Counted from the first letter of the stretch, positions 8,791 through 17,440 are shown. The stretch: DNA of 21,525 nt from Chrysochromulina tobinii (GCA_001275005.1 JWZX01001029.1:1-21525), one strand, 5' to 3'. The notes: generated by a model not told the origin, from the sequence alone. Numbers and translations: made by a program.

Positions 8791-9876
8791 CTATCCCTGC
8801 GCCTCGAGCAAGGCAGTGACCGCCAGCCACTCGCGATTCTGACCCCGACGCGCGAGCGTGAGTGCTGTGGCCCCAAACTTGGTCGTGGCGTTCACGCTCG
8901 CGCCGCGTTCGACGAGCACCGTGGTGGCCGCCAGGTGACCCTCCCGCGCCCCAAAATGGAGAGGGGTCTCACCGAGGTTGGTCCGCAGGTCAACGGTGGC
9001 GCCGCGGCTCAGCAGGAGGGAGAGCACGTCGGCGTGCCCGGCGAGGGCGGCGGCATGGCTCGCAGCGGCGCCGTCAACGTCGGCGGCGTCCACGTCGGAG
9101 ACGAAGCAATCGAGCAGCTGCGTGAGCTCCGCGAGGTGAGATTGCTCAGCGGCGGGGAGCAGTCGTGACGCGACATGCAACGCCCACGATCGTGCCGCGC
9201 AAGCGCGCCGCTCCTCGGGCGCCATCGGCGTGACCCTCTCGAGAAATGAGATGACGGCACCCCACTCGGTGAGTCGATCCTCCACCTGGCACGGGCAGTC
9301 GCGCAGCCTGTGCTGCGCGTTGCTCAGCGGCGTGAAGCCGTCCCTATCCCGTGCGTGCACATCGGCCCGACGGCTCACGAGCAGCTTCGTGGACGCGAGC
9401 CGCCCGTTGAAGGCGGCCACGTGGAGCGGGGTCACCCCGATGCGAGTGCGCGTGTGCACCTCGGCGCCACGGGCGAGGAGCAGAGCAAGAGTCTCCGGGG
9501 ACTCGCTCTGGGCGGCGCCGTGAACCGGCAGCCAGCCGGTGCAGATGGTGCCCGCCAGCTTGGCATTGGCCAGCGTAAGGGTCGCGCCACGCTCGAGCAG
9601 CAGGGCACACGCCGCATGTTGCCCCTCGACAGCTGCCAGGTGGAGCGCGCTCTCCCCGTCGTGGAGAGCGTCCGGGTCGCATGAAGGTTTGCACCCGGAC
9701 GGACCCAGCAATCGCATGAGGGTGCGAAGGTCGCCGGACTTGGCCGCCTCGTGCAGCGGCGGCAGCACGTCGAGCACGGGTACGTTGATAGAAGTGATGC
9801 CGAAGACGACGCGCGGCACCGGCGGCGGCGCCGGCGGCAGCGGCGGCGCCGGCGGCAGCGGCGGCGCTTGCAGCAT
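8791..9876 (-). CDS. Ankyrin-repeat protein
   Basis: This is a 361-residue protein from ATG at 9876; the frame stays open upstream to about 10101 without another ATG, so an upstream exon is possible. After a Pro/Leu/Ala-rich N-terminus (PPLPPAPPLPPAPP, from a GCC-type repeat), ankyrin units follow: LPPLHEAAKSGDLRTLMRLL, ESALHLAAVEGQHAACALLL, LPVHGAAQSESPETLALLL, VTPLHVAAFNGRLASTKLLV, then a non-ankyrin spacer of about 100 residues (from the CPCQVEDRLTEW segment onward), then three more (AAASHAAALAGHADVLSLLL, ETPLHFGAREGHLAATTVLV, ATALTLARR). It is a protein-protein interaction scaffold; partner and location are unknown. No kinase, F-box or membrane segment is attached. It lies between two kinase genes on the same strand. 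Confidence 0.85.
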   Translation of the reverse strand: MLQAPPLPPAPPLPPAPPPVPRVVFGITSINVPVLDVLPPLHEAAKSGDLRTLMRLLGPSGCKPSCDPDALHDGESALHLAAVEGQHAACALLLERGATLTLANAKLAGTICTGWLPVHGAAQSESPETLALLLARGAEVHTRTRIGVTPLHVAAFNGRLASTKLLVSRRADVHARDRDGFTPLSNAQHRLRDCPCQVEDRLTEWGAVISFLERVTPMAPEERRACAARSWALHVASRLLPAAEQSHLAELTQLLDCFVSDVDAADVDGAAASHAAALAGHADVLSLLLSRGATVDLRTNLGETPLHFGAREGHLAATTVLVERGASVNATTKFGATALTLARRGQNREWLAVTALLEAQG

Positions 9877-10254
9877 CGTCTCGAGAGGCACGGTGCCGAG
9901 TGTAGCCGACGTACTGGGCACCGCATCCGCCACCGCCACCGGAACAGCGTAGTTCACCCTACCTGCCGGCTCCGAGAGGCGGCTTTGGCGGCGCAAGCGC
10001 AAACACGTGAGCAATCGCAGACTCAACCACGACGTGTCGCGGCAATTCTCGGGCGTGGTCGTGATGAGAGCACGAGCGTGGAAGACGAGACGGGATGGTT
10101 GTCATATCCTAGTCGACGCAAGTTTCAGTGGACGCAAGTTTCTGACTAAACTGAGTCCAAAAACATCAACAACTGTTCTAAGGGCCAGACGGCGTCCCCT
10201 CGCCTGAGCGAAGCCAGGTCCTCATGCCAAGCATGCTCTTCGCGCTCGTGATGT

Positions 10255-12744
10255 TCATACCTGTGTGGAGGCCTTTGCGACCGCGCGACCCTCCTCATCG
10301 AGCAGCTCGTTGACTACCCCCTGCAGCTCCACCTCGAGCGTGCCGAATTCGGGCCGATGCTCCGGCTGCTCGGACCAGCAGCGAGCGATCAGGCGCAGTA
10401 ACCGGATCGAGACGCCCGGCGGCACAGGCAGTCGCATGCCCTCCATAGCCACCTGCGTCGCGACGGTCGCTGGCGACATGCCATCAAAGGGGACGCGTGC
10501 GGTGAGCACCTCCCAGCACACGACGCCGAAGCTCCACAGGTCGCACTTGTGCGAGTAGCTCTGCCCGAGGAGAACCTCGGGCGCTGCCCACTGCACTGAG
10601 CCTACACGAGTCATCGCGGCCTGATGCAGGCACTCGCGGCTCAGCCCAAAGTCGGCGACCTGGACCGAGAAGTCCGGGGCCACGAGCAGGTTCTGTGACT
10701 TGAGATCACGGTGGATGATGGAGGGAGAGAGCGAGTGCAGATAGCCCATGCCGCGCGCGCAGTCGCCCATCATGCACATCGCAAGCACCCGTGGGAGAGG
10801 GACCCCAATTGCGAGCTGTCCGGCCGGCGTCGGCGTCGGGTGGAGCAGCTGGAAGACGGAGCCGCGCATCAGGTAGTCGGTAATGACGCTTAATTGGCCC
10901 GAGGACGTGATGGAGACTCCCACGAGCGAGAGCACGTTCGGGTGCTGCAGCCGCTGCATGAGCGCAATCTCCTTGCAGAACCCCTCGAGTGCCTTACGTT
11001 CGCGCGGCAGCGTGCGGAGCTGCTTGACGGCCACAGGCAGCGCACCGACGCCGCCGTCGGCGCCGACTTTGGCCCTGCTGCTGCCGCCGCCGCCGCCGCC
11101 GCCGCCGCTGCCGCTGCCGCCGCAGCTGCTGTCGCCGACGCTGCCGCCGCTGCCGCTGCTACCGCCGCTGCCGGGCACGTGCCAAGACGCTCGGAAGACA
11201 TCAGCGAAGCCGCCTGTCCCGATGAGCTCATGTAACTTGAGCTCTGTAAACGGGATGACGCGCACGCCCTCGAGCGCCGCCCGCAGCATCTGCGCGCTCT
11301 GCACGTCCGAGGGGCGGAGAGCTGCGCCAGGTGGAGCCGAGAGGGTAGGCGATTTCCCACAGATGGAGGGGCCCTCCTCAGCGGCGGCGATCTTGGCACC
11401 TTTGCGCGCCTGGCCAGCGGCAACGGCGACGGTGAGGGCGGCCCCGGCGGCTCCGGGCGAGGGCGGCGTCGTCGACACGAGGCCCCCGGCGAGCAGAGGA
11501 GCATTCGTCGGCTCGAGGCTGGGCATGCCTGCCCATGAGTTGGTGCTGCGTGTCCAGTGCGCCCGCTCGAGCAAAAAGGAGGCGTATAGGGCGGGGGCGA
11601 AGAGCAGCACGTAGAGGAAGAGGCCGAGCTCCCCGATCCACATGGCGGTGGTGGGATCGATGGCGAAGATGCGGAAGAGGAAGTAGCCGAGCGTCGAGCA
11701 CATGTAGCACACCGCGAGGAAGAGCAGCCATAGCCGGCACTGGGGACGGAGTGGTCGGCAACGACCCGAAAGCGTGAGCAGCAGCAGGATCGCGTACAGG
11801 ACCGCGAACGAGACGTTGGCGTACATAGCCAGCTCGGTCGGCGCAAAAGAAAAGAGGTACTGCCCGCGCAAGGGGGGGGGACACCGGTGAAGTGGGTCAG
11901 GGGGGGGACAAGGGTGAGGGGAGAACAGGCGCGTGGGCGAGGGGGCGGGGATGCCAGCGAGGGTACACGTGTGTGTGCATCGGGACGGGGCAATGACGGT
12001 GGCTGCAGCGCGGCGCCGCACGGCGGGCGGGGGGTGGGCTCTCACGTCGTTGAGGGCGGGCTCGCCAAAGACGGCACACGCGCGAACGCCGATGAGGGTG
12101 GCCAGCAGCAGCGTTGTCCGGAGCAGCCCGACGCGCGTAGGCAGGCGGTTGTGCAGGCAGCAGAGCCACGGCAGGTTGTCGAGCAGCCCACGCGCTGCGA
12201 GCGAGTCAGGGGCGAGGGAACTAGTCAGCGGGGGGGGGGAAGAGGAAGGGGGGGGGGACGGAGAATCAAGGGGGGCGAGGGGGGGACGGCGCGTGAGTCT
12301 CGATGGGGGAATAAGCCTGGCGAGGGCGGCGCGCGCACATGTGTAGACCCAGTGGGCGAAATCGTCCTCGTGCGGGATGGGCGCCGTCATCAACAGGAGA
12401 GTCAAGATGGCCATCAGCAGGTCGGCCATGCCCACAAAGTTGTATAGGCGGATGGCGCAGTCGGAGACGCGGACGGTGCCCCACGAATCCTGCAAGAGCA
12501 GATCCTTGGTAGGGCGCTTGCGGAACCAGATGAGCACGAGCACCGATAATATGGACATGACGAGCAGCACGTGTGATACCACCTCGAGCATCGGCACATC
12601 GAGTCGGTCCTGGCCCTCATAGATGCTCCACGTGAGCAAGCAGTAGCCGGGGCCGATGGTGTAGTTGCGGAACGTCTGCCCGCCATAGTGCACGACCCCT
12701 TGGGAGAGCCCTGGCGGGTGCTGCCAATAGTCCGTCCTCGTCAT
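10255..12744 (-). CDS. Multi-pass membrane receptor-like protein with C-terminal TKL kinase
   Basis: The spliced product is 719 residues from exons 12744-12339, 12194-12046 and 11859-10255. Intron 1 (12195-12338, gtgcgc...tcgcag, phase 1) and intron 2 (11860-12045, gtgaga...gggcag, phase 0) join hydrophobic segments cleanly. The N-terminus carries a possible glycosylation site (NYT, residue 27) and then at least six membrane helices near 52-74, 98-120, 156-177, 195-215, 226-250 and 256-281; a seventh may lie at 30-45 or 138-155. A linker (about 285-385) leads to a tyrosine-kinase-like kinase: GTGGFADVF, VAVKQL (Lys 464), HRDLKSQN (568-575), DFGLS (588-592), WAAPEVL and CDLWSFGV. A Gly/Ser run of about 45 residues is inserted between strands beta-2 and beta-3. 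It probably signals at a membrane by Ser/Thr phosphorylation; the ligand is unknown. Amoebozoan and oomycete GPCR-TKL fusions have a comparable layout. Confidence 0.85.
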   Translation of the reverse strand: MTRTDYWQHPPGLSQGVVHYGGQTFRNYTIGPGYCLLTWSIYEGQDRLDVPMLEVVSHVLLVMSILSVLVLIWFRKRPTKDLLLQDSWGTVRVSDCAIRLYNFVGMADLLMAILTLLLMTAPIPHEDDFAHWVYTCARAALARLIPPSRLTRRPPLAPLDSPSPPPSSSPPPLTSSLAPDSLAARGLLDNLPWLCCLHNRLPTRVGLLRTTLLLATLIGVRACAVFGEPALNDVRAHPPPAVRRRAAATVIAPSRCTHTCTLAGIPAPSPTRLFSPHPCPPPDPLHRCPPPLRGQYLFSFAPTELAMYANVSFAVLYAILLLLTLSGRCRPLRPQCRLWLLFLAVCYMCSTLGYFLFRIFAIDPTTAMWIGELGLFLYVLLFAPALYASFLLERAHWTRSTNSWAGMPSLEPTNAPLLAGGLVSTTPPSPGAAGAALTVAVAAGQARKGAKIAAAEEGPSICGKSPTLSAPPGAALRPSDVQSAQMLRAALEGVRVIPFTELKLHELIGTGGFADVFRASWHVPGSGGSSGSGGSVGDSSCGGSGSGGGGGGGGSSRAKVGADGGVGALPVAVKQLRTLPRERKALEGFCKEIALMQRLQHPNVLSLVGVSITSSGQLSVITDYLMRGSVFQLLHPTPTPAGQLAIGVPLPRVLAMCMMGDCARGMGYLHSLSPSIIHRDLKSQNLLVAPDFSVQVADFGLSRECLHQAAMTRVGSVQWAAPEVLLGQSYSHKCDLWSFGVVCWEVLTARVPFDGMSPATVATQVAMEGMRLPVPPGVSIRLLRLIARCWSEQPEHRPEFGTLEVELQGVVNELLDEEGRAVAKASTQV
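11080..11165. repeat. GCC/GCT trinucleotide repeat coding a Gly/Ser linker
   Basis: This is a period-3 tract of ccg and ctg units. In the kinase frame it reads as Gly/Ser (GGSGSGGGGGGGGSS). It interrupts the N-lobe between the glycine loop and the ATP-binding lysine. The frame remains open, so the expansion is tolerated in the protein. Confidence 0.8.
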
Positions 12745-13188
12745 GGCGCCCGACGCAGGTGGAAGGGCTGAATTGCTCCGTCTTGCAAAAGGCGAATGCC
12801 TTTGTCAACTTTTGCGGGCGCCCTCCGTCGGAATTACGAAACATACAGATACACCAGTACGGCGTTTTGTCTCTTCACTCAGTCACCGGCAAGCGTCGAT
12901 TCATGGAAACCTACGATGGCATTTGGCGACCTCGGAAGACCCGCACCCCCCCGGTGCGTGCACGTGGACTTGCTGCCAGCAAGGGACAGTTACCCTCTAG
13001 CCTCTTGAGAGTCTGAGATTACCTACTTACCACGTGCGGTGGCACCCAGTGCCCCAGGGCCCTTCAAGTTCCTTGTCAAACATATCTCATATGTTTCAAA
13101 CAAGCTCCTGAAGTGCACTCCTGAAGCAGGTCCTGAAGCTGTCCGGTCATTCACCACGAATCATGATGAATTTCGCCTCCTCTCCCCC
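12745..13188. other. Intergenic region between the receptor-kinase start and the P450 stop
   Basis: Both neighbours are on the minus strand. Several short plus-strand frames near 12743-13016 overlap one another and have no domain. Near the P450 end are a perfect 8-bp inverted repeat and three copies of an octamer (listed separately). The region must hold the receptor-kinase promoter and the P450 3' UTR. Confidence 0.45.
13078..13138. repeat. Short palindrome followed by three tcctgaag octamers
   Basis: AAACATAT (13078-13085), a CTC loop and ATATGTTT (13089-13096) form a perfect 8-bp hairpin. Then tcctgaag occurs at 13106-13113, 13119-13126 and 13131-13138, spaced 13 and 12 bases apart. The group sits 50-110 bases past the P450 stop codon, so it may be part of its 3' UTR or 3'-end signal; this is inference. 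Confidence 0.6.
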
Positions 13189-15027
13189 TTAATCGTAGGG
13201 GCTCGCGGGGCTCACGCTCGCGGCCATCATGTGCGCCAGAGTCAACGAAGCGAGGGTCAGCGCGAGCTGCTGACCGACGCAGGAGCGCGGGCCGCTGCCG
13301 AACGAGGCGAGCTGCGCGCGCGCAGCCTGCGCCCCGCGCTCCTGAGGTTCGTGCCCGTCCACAAAGCGCTCGGGCATGAACGCGTTCGGCGCCTCCCAGA
13401 CGGCTGCGTCACGCCCGAGCAGCGCCGTGCTCGCCACGAGGGCGCTGCCTTGGGGGATGGGTACGTCGCCAAGCGTCGTGTCGCGCAGAGCGACGCGCAG
13501 CAGCAGTGGGGCTGCTGGGTGGAGGCGCGATGCCTCGAGAAGGCACGCGCGGCTCCACGGCAACGAGGACGGCGCCGCTGCCGCACTGAATGCCGCGACG
13601 CGCGCATCCGCTGCCGCGGCGGCGGCGGTGAAGGCAGTGGGGGCGGTGGCGGCGGCGGCGGCGATGAAGGCGGTGAAGTCGGTGGGGGCGTTGGGGGCGG
13701 CGGCGGCGGCGGCGGCGGCGGCGGCTGCAGTGGCGGCGCTCGATGATGTTGCCGTACTGCGGTAGTTGTCCTCAGTGACGGCGACAGAGGCTGTGGACAG
13801 CCTTGCCCTCGCCTCCTCGGCCACTGTGGCGGCCACGTCCGGCCGCTCGCGCAGCAGCATGACCGCCGCCACCAGTGTCTCGCTCGTCGTCTCACCCCCG
13901 GCCACCAACACGTCCCGGACCACGTCGGCCACCTCTTCCTTCTCCAAACGCGTCACCGAGTCTCCGTGTTCAGCGGACGGTGCCATAAGGGCGTCGAGCA
14001 AACTCGTGGGCGGCCCGCTGCCGCCGTCAACTCCCCCGCCGCCGTCAACTTCCCCGCCGCCGTCGATGCCATCGACGCCACCAACAGCGCTTCGAGTACC
14101 GGCGTGGTGCACTTGGTGAGGCAGGGAGCAGCCTTCCCATCGAGCCCCAACGACCGCCTCCACCCAGTCCACCGAGGCCGAGGCGGGCTGAGGTGACTGC
14201 GGCGGCTGACACCAGCGAGGGCCAGCAGCGCCCATCATGGCAGCCAGTCGCTCAACCGCAGCGCCACACGCGGCACTGTAGCGTGCGGCGCGGCGGCTCA
14301 CCTTCCGTGCTCGTGACGTGTACAACTGCGCGAGCTCGAAAAACGAGGTGCCGCGAAGGAGCGCCCAGGCCTGCTCGCCCAGCAGCGACACGGCGGCGAC
14401 TTGCTGCAGCAGCCATTGGCCGAGGCGGGCAAGCGGCCCGAGCCACGCGCTGCTCACACCGTGGCGACGGGGGCGGCGGCCAACCTGTGCCAGCTTCGGT
14501 GGCAGCTGCGTCGGTGGCGGCTGCGTGCCGATCACAATCTGGTGCAGCGCGTAGCGGATGATGGTCGAGCAGTATCGCAATAGCTCGTCCACCGAGAGTG
14601 TGGTGAGCGCCGAAGATGCGTCCAGTTCACACACGTCTGTTGCATGGCTCACGGCGGCGGCGACGGCCGCCGGAGCAGTTGACTCGAGGATCGTACGCGT
14701 TTGTAGCACGCGGAGCTTGTCACGCCGACGGCTCCACGCCTGACCAGTGGCGCCGACCACGCCTGGCCGGCCCGCATCCGCATCCTGGCGGTCGCGAAAG
14801 TCAGCGCTGCGCGCGATGGTCGCCTCCACCACTAGCGAAGGCGATGAGAGGAAGTAGATGCGCCTGCCACCCGGCAAGGCCCCCATGGCCAACGGCTGCG
14901 CGGCGTGCGCTGCGGAGCGTGCAAAGTCTCCCGTTGCGAGCAGCGACCACGGTGATATTGTTGGAAGCGGAGCTGCGGTCGCAACACCCGCTGCCAACGT
15001 CGCGGTCAGCAAACGCTGGATCGACAT
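13189..15027 (-). CDS. Cytochrome P450 with low-complexity insertions and a short C-terminus
   Basis: This is a single-exon, 612-residue haem-thiolate monooxygenase. Family motifs appear in order: WSRRR in helix C, VLVAGGETTSE in helix I (oxygen activation), LLEASRLHP in helix K (the E-x-x-R pair), FMPERFVDG, and the haem loop FGSGPRSCVGQQLAL with the ligand Cys at about 583. The N-terminus (MSIQRLLTATLAAGVATAAP) could be a membrane anchor or targeting peptide. Two insertions are unusual: a Gly/Asp/Val-rich segment before helix I (GGVDGIDGGGEVDGGGG) and an Ala-rich tract of about 80 residues between helices J and K, encoded by GCC-type repeats. Only 29 residues follow the haem Cys, where P450s usually have 50 or more, so the terminal sheet is short or a 3' exon is missing. 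The start is the first ATG in the frame. CYP family and substrate cannot be told. It is divergent from the Myb gene. Confidence 0.85.
   Translation of the reverse strand: MSIQRLLTATLAAGVATAAPLPTISPWSLLATGDFARSAAHAAQPLAMGALPGGRRIYFLSSPSLVVEATIARSADFRDRQDADAGRPGVVGATGQAWSRRRDKLRVLQTRTILESTAPAAVAAAVSHATDVCELDASSALTTLSVDELLRYCSTIIRYALHQIVIGTQPPPTQLPPKLAQVGRRPRRHGVSSAWLGPLARLGQWLLQQVAAVSLLGEQAWALLRGTSFFELAQLYTSRARKVSRRAARYSAACGAAVERLAAMMGAAGPRWCQPPQSPQPASASVDWVEAVVGARWEGCSLPHQVHHAGTRSAVGGVDGIDGGGEVDGGGGVDGGSGPPTSLLDALMAPSAEHGDSVTRLEKEEVADVVRDVLVAGGETTSETLVAAVMLLRERPDVAATVAEEARARLSTASVAVTEDNYRSTATSSSAATAAAAAAAAAAAPNAPTDFTAFIAAAAATAPTAFTAAAAAADARVAAFSAAAAPSSLPWSRACLLEASRLHPAAPLLLRVALRDTTLGDVPIPQGSALVASTALLGRDAAVWEAPNAFMPERFVDGHEPQERGAQAARAQLASFGSGPRSCVGQQLALTLASLTLAHMMAASVSPASPYD
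13605..13740. repeat. GGC/GCC trinucleotide repeat inside the P450 coding region
   Basis: This dense period-3 tract of gcggcggcgg type with short interruptions encodes, on the minus strand, poly-Ala blocks separated by Pro/Thr/Phe (for example NAPTDFTAFIAAAAATAPTA). The internal aa-repeat of the form P-T-x-F-T-A suggests unit duplication rather than simple slippage alone. Confidence 0.85.
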
Positions 15028-15214
15028 TTGCTTCGTCGTGTGTCTCTTGTCTGCGCCCACCACGGTGTGTCTCCTCGGGACCGGTGGTCGTGCGTCTTGC
15101 CGAGATGGCAATTAACATGAACGGCGAACACTCTTTCGTATTGCGGCGCGCGCCGCGCCGCGCCGCGCGGCAATTAATGCCGCGTGGTGCCTGTGAGGAT
15201 TCGCCCCACTCTCC
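15028..15214. promoter_or_regulatory. Putative bidirectional promoter between the P450 and Myb genes
   Basis: The two start codons are only 187 bases apart and point away from each other, so both promoters must overlap here or lie in transcribed leaders. It contains ggcaattaa twice (15107-15115 and 15169-15177), the second as part of the small inverted repeat CGGCA-ATTAA-TGCCG, and a CpG-dense run of cgcgc units at about 15147-15170. No TATA or initiator can be asserted. Confidence 0.4.
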
Positions 15215-17149
15215 ATGTCGACCGCTCCGGCGTCTGGTGCGTCTGGAGCTTTCCCGGATGTGTTGGTGCAGAGCATTCGCGATGCGATGTGTTACGTGGA
15301 TTCCATCACCAAGGGGGAGGTGCACGCCCCTAGGGACGGTTCCCGCAGCCCGTCTGGGCTGCAGCAGCAGCAGAGCTCCGAGACGGTTCGCAGCGGAGCA
15401 ACTTCAGAAGAAAGCGAGTCGCGGGTACGCCATGCGCACGCCAACGCCATTGTGCGCGGCACGTCTCCGTGAAGAGTCTAAGAAGGCTCGAGAGCTGTCT
15501 CACCCTTGTGTGTGTGCCGCTCCATTCCGCAGCCACGTCTGGTGCTGCGCCGTTCGTCATCGAGCCTTTCGATCAACGATGGCGAGTTTGAGTGGCTCAA
15601 GCCGTACTTTGCCAAGGAGTCCTCGAATCCGGACGTGCTGCTCGCAACGGCGGCGGAGCTTCCCAAGAAGCCGGGGGCATCACGGGGGGCACCACACTCG
15701 TGGCCGGGGGCATCGCTGCCGATGCCTCGCTCGGCGCTGCCGAGGCCGCCGCTGACCGGCAACAAGCACCGGCAGTCGGTCAGCAATGTGCTGCCGGCGA
15801 TGAGCTCCTGCCAGCCCGAGGAGGGTGACGAACCCGAGGACGAGCACGAGCTCGAGCTCGACGCGGCGAACGCCCGCAAGCGGCGAAAGGTCGGATGGAC
15901 GAACACTGAAGATCTCACCATCCTCGCAGCTGTGCGCCGCATCGGCACGCAGTGGCAGCGAATCGCCGACGAGCTGCCCAGCCGGACGGCGGACGCGGTG
16001 CGCAACAGGTGGCACCGGCTGCAGAAGACGCACTTGCTGAGCGACACGGACGAGGGGCGCTCAGTGCTCGATGGTCTACTCATTGCGTCCGGCATCGACC
16101 CCGAATGGTGCCCGCCCGAGCTGGCCTCCCCCGACCCGGGCAGCGGCCCCGCCCCCGAGGCGACGCGCGTGGTGGGCGCGGATCACGGCCGGCAGATGTG
16201 GACGGCGGATGAGGATCGGATCATCGAGGACGGCGTGCGCCGCTTCGGGTGCAAATGGCGTCAGATCGCCGCGCTGCTGCCCGGCCGAACGGACTCGTCC
16301 ATCAGGAACCGCTGGATGCGGCTCTGCAAGGACACGCACGAGGCGACGAGCGCGCCACCACCGTCGTTTGGGACCGCGGCGAGCAGCGGCGTTGGCAGCA
16401 GCAGCAGCGCCCCCGCCCTCCCCTTCAGCGCAGCAGGCCCACCGCCCCCGCAGGACGTGGCGACGGCTTCGTCGTCAGCACCGCAGACTGCAGCCGCGGT
16501 GAGCAGCGGGGGCAAACACGCCCTGATCGCGTATGTCATGGGCGAAGTCCATGCCGCTGAGGCAAGCCCTGGGCCTTGGCAAGGTGATGTGTCCGGGCTC
16601 ACACTGCCGGTCCCCAAGCAATCGCTCGATTCGATTCTCGGGGACCTGTCCGAGTCAATGAGGGTCGTCGAGGTGGATGAGGACATGCCGCTCGGGATGG
16701 GAGCCCCGATGGAGGTGCTCGATCTCGACTCATTCATAGAGGCGGTCAGCGCCGTCGTCTCAGGCCGCCCAAGTCGGCGCTCGAGCGCCGCCTCGTGCTC
16801 GGAAGACAAGCCCCGCATCTCCGGTTTCTCGAGCGGCGGCTCGTGCTCGGGAGAGAGCTCCCGAGATGTCTCCCGAGAAGTGTCTCGTTCGATATCAGGT
16901 CGGTCAGGCCACGGGTCGGCAGGCCAAATCTCGGCTCGCGACTCGTTCGGAAGCCGGGCTGCCTCTTTTGGACACCCAGTGCGTGGAGACTCGTTCGGCT
17001 CGCCCTCGCACGTTCCGATGGGCGCGCCACCGCCGCGGCGCCGCTCGAGTGTGGGCGTGGCCGCCGCGATCGCCACCGCCGCCGTCGCCGCCACCACCGC
17101 TGCCGTCGCCTCGGCCATGGGACGCTCGCGCTCCGGCTCGGCGGCTTGA
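15215..17149 (+). CDS. Two-repeat Myb/SANT DNA-binding protein
   Basis: The product is 617 residues from exons 15215-15451 and 15533-17149, with an 81-bp intron (gtgcgc...tccgcag, phase 0). Two Myb repeats are visible by their spaced tryptophans: W201/W220/W239 (GWTNTEDLTILAAVRRIG, QWQRIADELPSRT, RNRWHRL) and W302/W321/W340 (MWTADEDRIIEDGVRRFG, KWRQIAALLPGRT, RNRWMRL). Both keep the helix-turn-helix recognition pattern. They are separated by about 60 residues, whereas plant and animal R2R3 repeats are nearly contiguous. A basic cluster KRRK at 196-199 is a likely nuclear signal, preceded by an acidic stretch (EEGDEPEDEHELELD). The rest is Ser/Pro/Gly-rich, with RS/SF-type Ser repeats near residues 520-580 and an Ala-rich end. 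It is probably a transcription factor; the target is unknown. It lies divergent from the P450 gene. Confidence 0.88.
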
Positions 17150-17150
17150 T

Positions 17151-17236
17151 GGCTTGATCGGACGTGACTTGATGGGTTGACGAAGCCCAATGATGGGTTG
17201 ACGAAGCCCAATGAAGGCTTGATCGGACGTGACTTG
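17151..17236. repeat. Nested repeat: 21-bp flanking copies around a 21-bp tandem pair
   Basis: One 21-bp sequence starting ggcttgatcggacg lies at 17151-17171 and again at 17216-17236. Between them a different 21-bp unit starting gatgggttgacg is tandemly repeated at 17171-17191 and 17192-17212. The outer copies start two bases after the Myb stop codon, so the structure is likely in the 3' UTR. The inner unit can form a small GGGTT/AGCCC hairpin. Confidence 0.92.
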
Positions 17237-17330
17237 CTCCGGGCGGTTCGGTGCGAAGGAGAGCGAGCGAGAGTGCGAGAGGGACTCCGTGGCACTCACG
17301 TGGCACTCAGTAGGCACTCAGAGGGACACA

Positions 17331-17440
17331 GGTGCCATCCGAGGCCCTCAGGTGCCATCCGAGGCCCTCAGGGGCCATCCGAGGCACTCAGGGGCCATCC
17401 GAGGCACTCAGGGGCCATCCGAGGCACTCAGGGGCCCCGG
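17331..17440 (-). repeat. 20-bp (2 x 10) minisatellite of the intron repeat family
   Basis: Alternating decamers of type ggggccatcc and gaggcactca repeat in exact register for about 5.5 copies; looser ggcactca units extend to the left to about 17290. The core tcaggggccatc is shared with the FolC intron array, so this is the same family, here in an intergenic place. In minus-strand sense the unit contains ATGGCCCCTGA. Confidence 0.9.
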
